From: Clostridiaceae bacterium
GTDB taxonomy: Bacteria > Bacillota > Clostridia > Oscillospirales > Butyricicoccaceae
Reading direction: 5' to 3'
Assembly (NCBI GenBank): GCA_016293155.1
Contig: JAEDEU010000041.1
Location: 1 to 13,591, forward strand
Length of the DNA: 13,591 nt
In this document: in pieces, positions 13,257-13,591 of the stretch
Layout of the letters: each line of letters opens with the position of its first letter
Numbering within the stretch: the first letter of the stretch is position 1
Notes under the pieces: generated by a model
Databases searched by the model: none
Told to the model about the DNA's origin: nothing
Seen by the model: the letters and a program-made list of their open reading frames with translations, nothing else
Made by a program: the position numbers and the translations under genes

Positions 13257-13591
13257 ATGAGTGAGTTAAAAGGCGCAATGATTATCGGCCAGTCGGGCGG
13301 TCCGACTTCCGTCATCAATGCAAGCGCATACGGTGCAATCAAGGCTGGTCTGGACTCTGAGTCCGTTACCGCTGTTTACGGTGCTGCAAACGGCATCGTC
13401 GGCGTTCTGAACGATCAGCTGTACGTGATGGAGAAGGAAGATCCGGCTGAGCTGGAGCTGCTGAAGTACACCCCGTCTTCCGCACTGGGCTCCTGCCGCT
13501 ACAAGATCGCTGATCCGGATGTCGATGACACCGATTACAAGCGCATCCTCGAGATCTTCAAGAAGTACGATGTCCGCTACTTCTTCTACAA
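13257..13591 (+). CDS. 6-phosphofructokinase, possibly pyrophosphate-dependent, 3' end cut by window edge
   Basis: Phosphorylates fructose 6-phosphate to the 1,6-bisphosphate, the substrate of the divergent aldolase. Only the first 111 codons are present. ATG 13257 follows AGGAGG (13243-13248) by eight bases. GAMIIGQSGGPTSVINASAY (6-25) is the nucleotide/pyrophosphate-binding start of the PFK fold, and GAANGIVGVLND (43-54) follows where the family has its second glycine-rich turn. GGPTxVIN rather than the GGDAPGMN of E. coli-type ATP enzymes places it among the divergent group that includes PPi-dependent and long ATP-dependent forms. The residues that decide between ATP and PPi lie near 104-124 of the classical enzyme and are mostly beyond the edge, so the donor is not settled. 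Confidence 0.9.
   Translation, partial: MSELKGAMIIGQSGGPTSVINASAYGAIKAGLDSESVTAVYGAANGIVGVLNDQLYVMEKEDPAELELLKYTPSSALGSCRYKIADPDVDDTDYKRILEIFKKYDVRYFFY

Overview
The window is about 13.6 kb of gene-dense core chromosome from a moderately GC-rich Firmicute. Gene order, sigma-A-type promoters, AGGAGG ribosome binding sites and the split PurH point to Clostridia, most likely the Oscillospiraceae/Butyricicoccaceae side; this placement is inference. I see no rRNA, tRNA, insertion sequence, prophage, CRISPR array or origin.

Left half (1-7663, minus strand): a de novo purine operon transcribed right to left, in the order leader ORF, attenuator-like terminator, purE, purC, purF, purM, purN, PurO-type IMP cyclohydrolase, free-standing AICAR transformylase (the C-terminal half of a normal PurH), purD (cut by the left edge). 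purF/purM and purM/purN overlap by 8 and 7 bases. These genes cover PRPP to phosphoribosylamine, glycinamide ribotide, formyl-GAR, AIR, CAIR, SAICAR and finally FAICAR and IMP. purL/S/Q, purB and purK are not in the window. The two last steps, fused as PurH in most bacteria, are done here by two adjacent unrelated polypeptides. A small stem-loop plus a good promoter separates purD from the rest.

Upstream of purE there is a promoter (TTGTCA-17-TAGAAT), then a previously unlisted 31-codon leader ORF with a strong Shine-Dalgarno, whose stop codon lies 6 bases before a perfect 9-bp terminator with T6, followed by the purE ribosome binding site. This looks like a leader-peptide attenuator and is the most interesting element of the window.

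Middle (7808-10616, plus strand): divergent from the purine operon are an unrecognised 192-aa soluble protein with its own promoter and terminator, an archaeal/eukaryotic-type aspartyl-tRNA synthetase with near-consensus promoter, and a SLOG/YpsA-family (DUF1273) protein directly after the synthetase terminator.

Right (10584-13591): a bidirectional terminator separates the SLOG gene from convergent ilvE (branched-chain aminotransferase, minus). Upstream of ilvE is fba (class II fructose-bisphosphate aldolase, minus), with its own terminator carrying a UUCG loop. fba is divergent from a phosphofructokinase gene (plus, cut by the right edge), so two adjacent glycolytic steps share a 297-base control region containing a 7-bp inverted repeat and three copies of an octamer. 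All functional calls are from reading the sequence and translated proteins; no database search was run.
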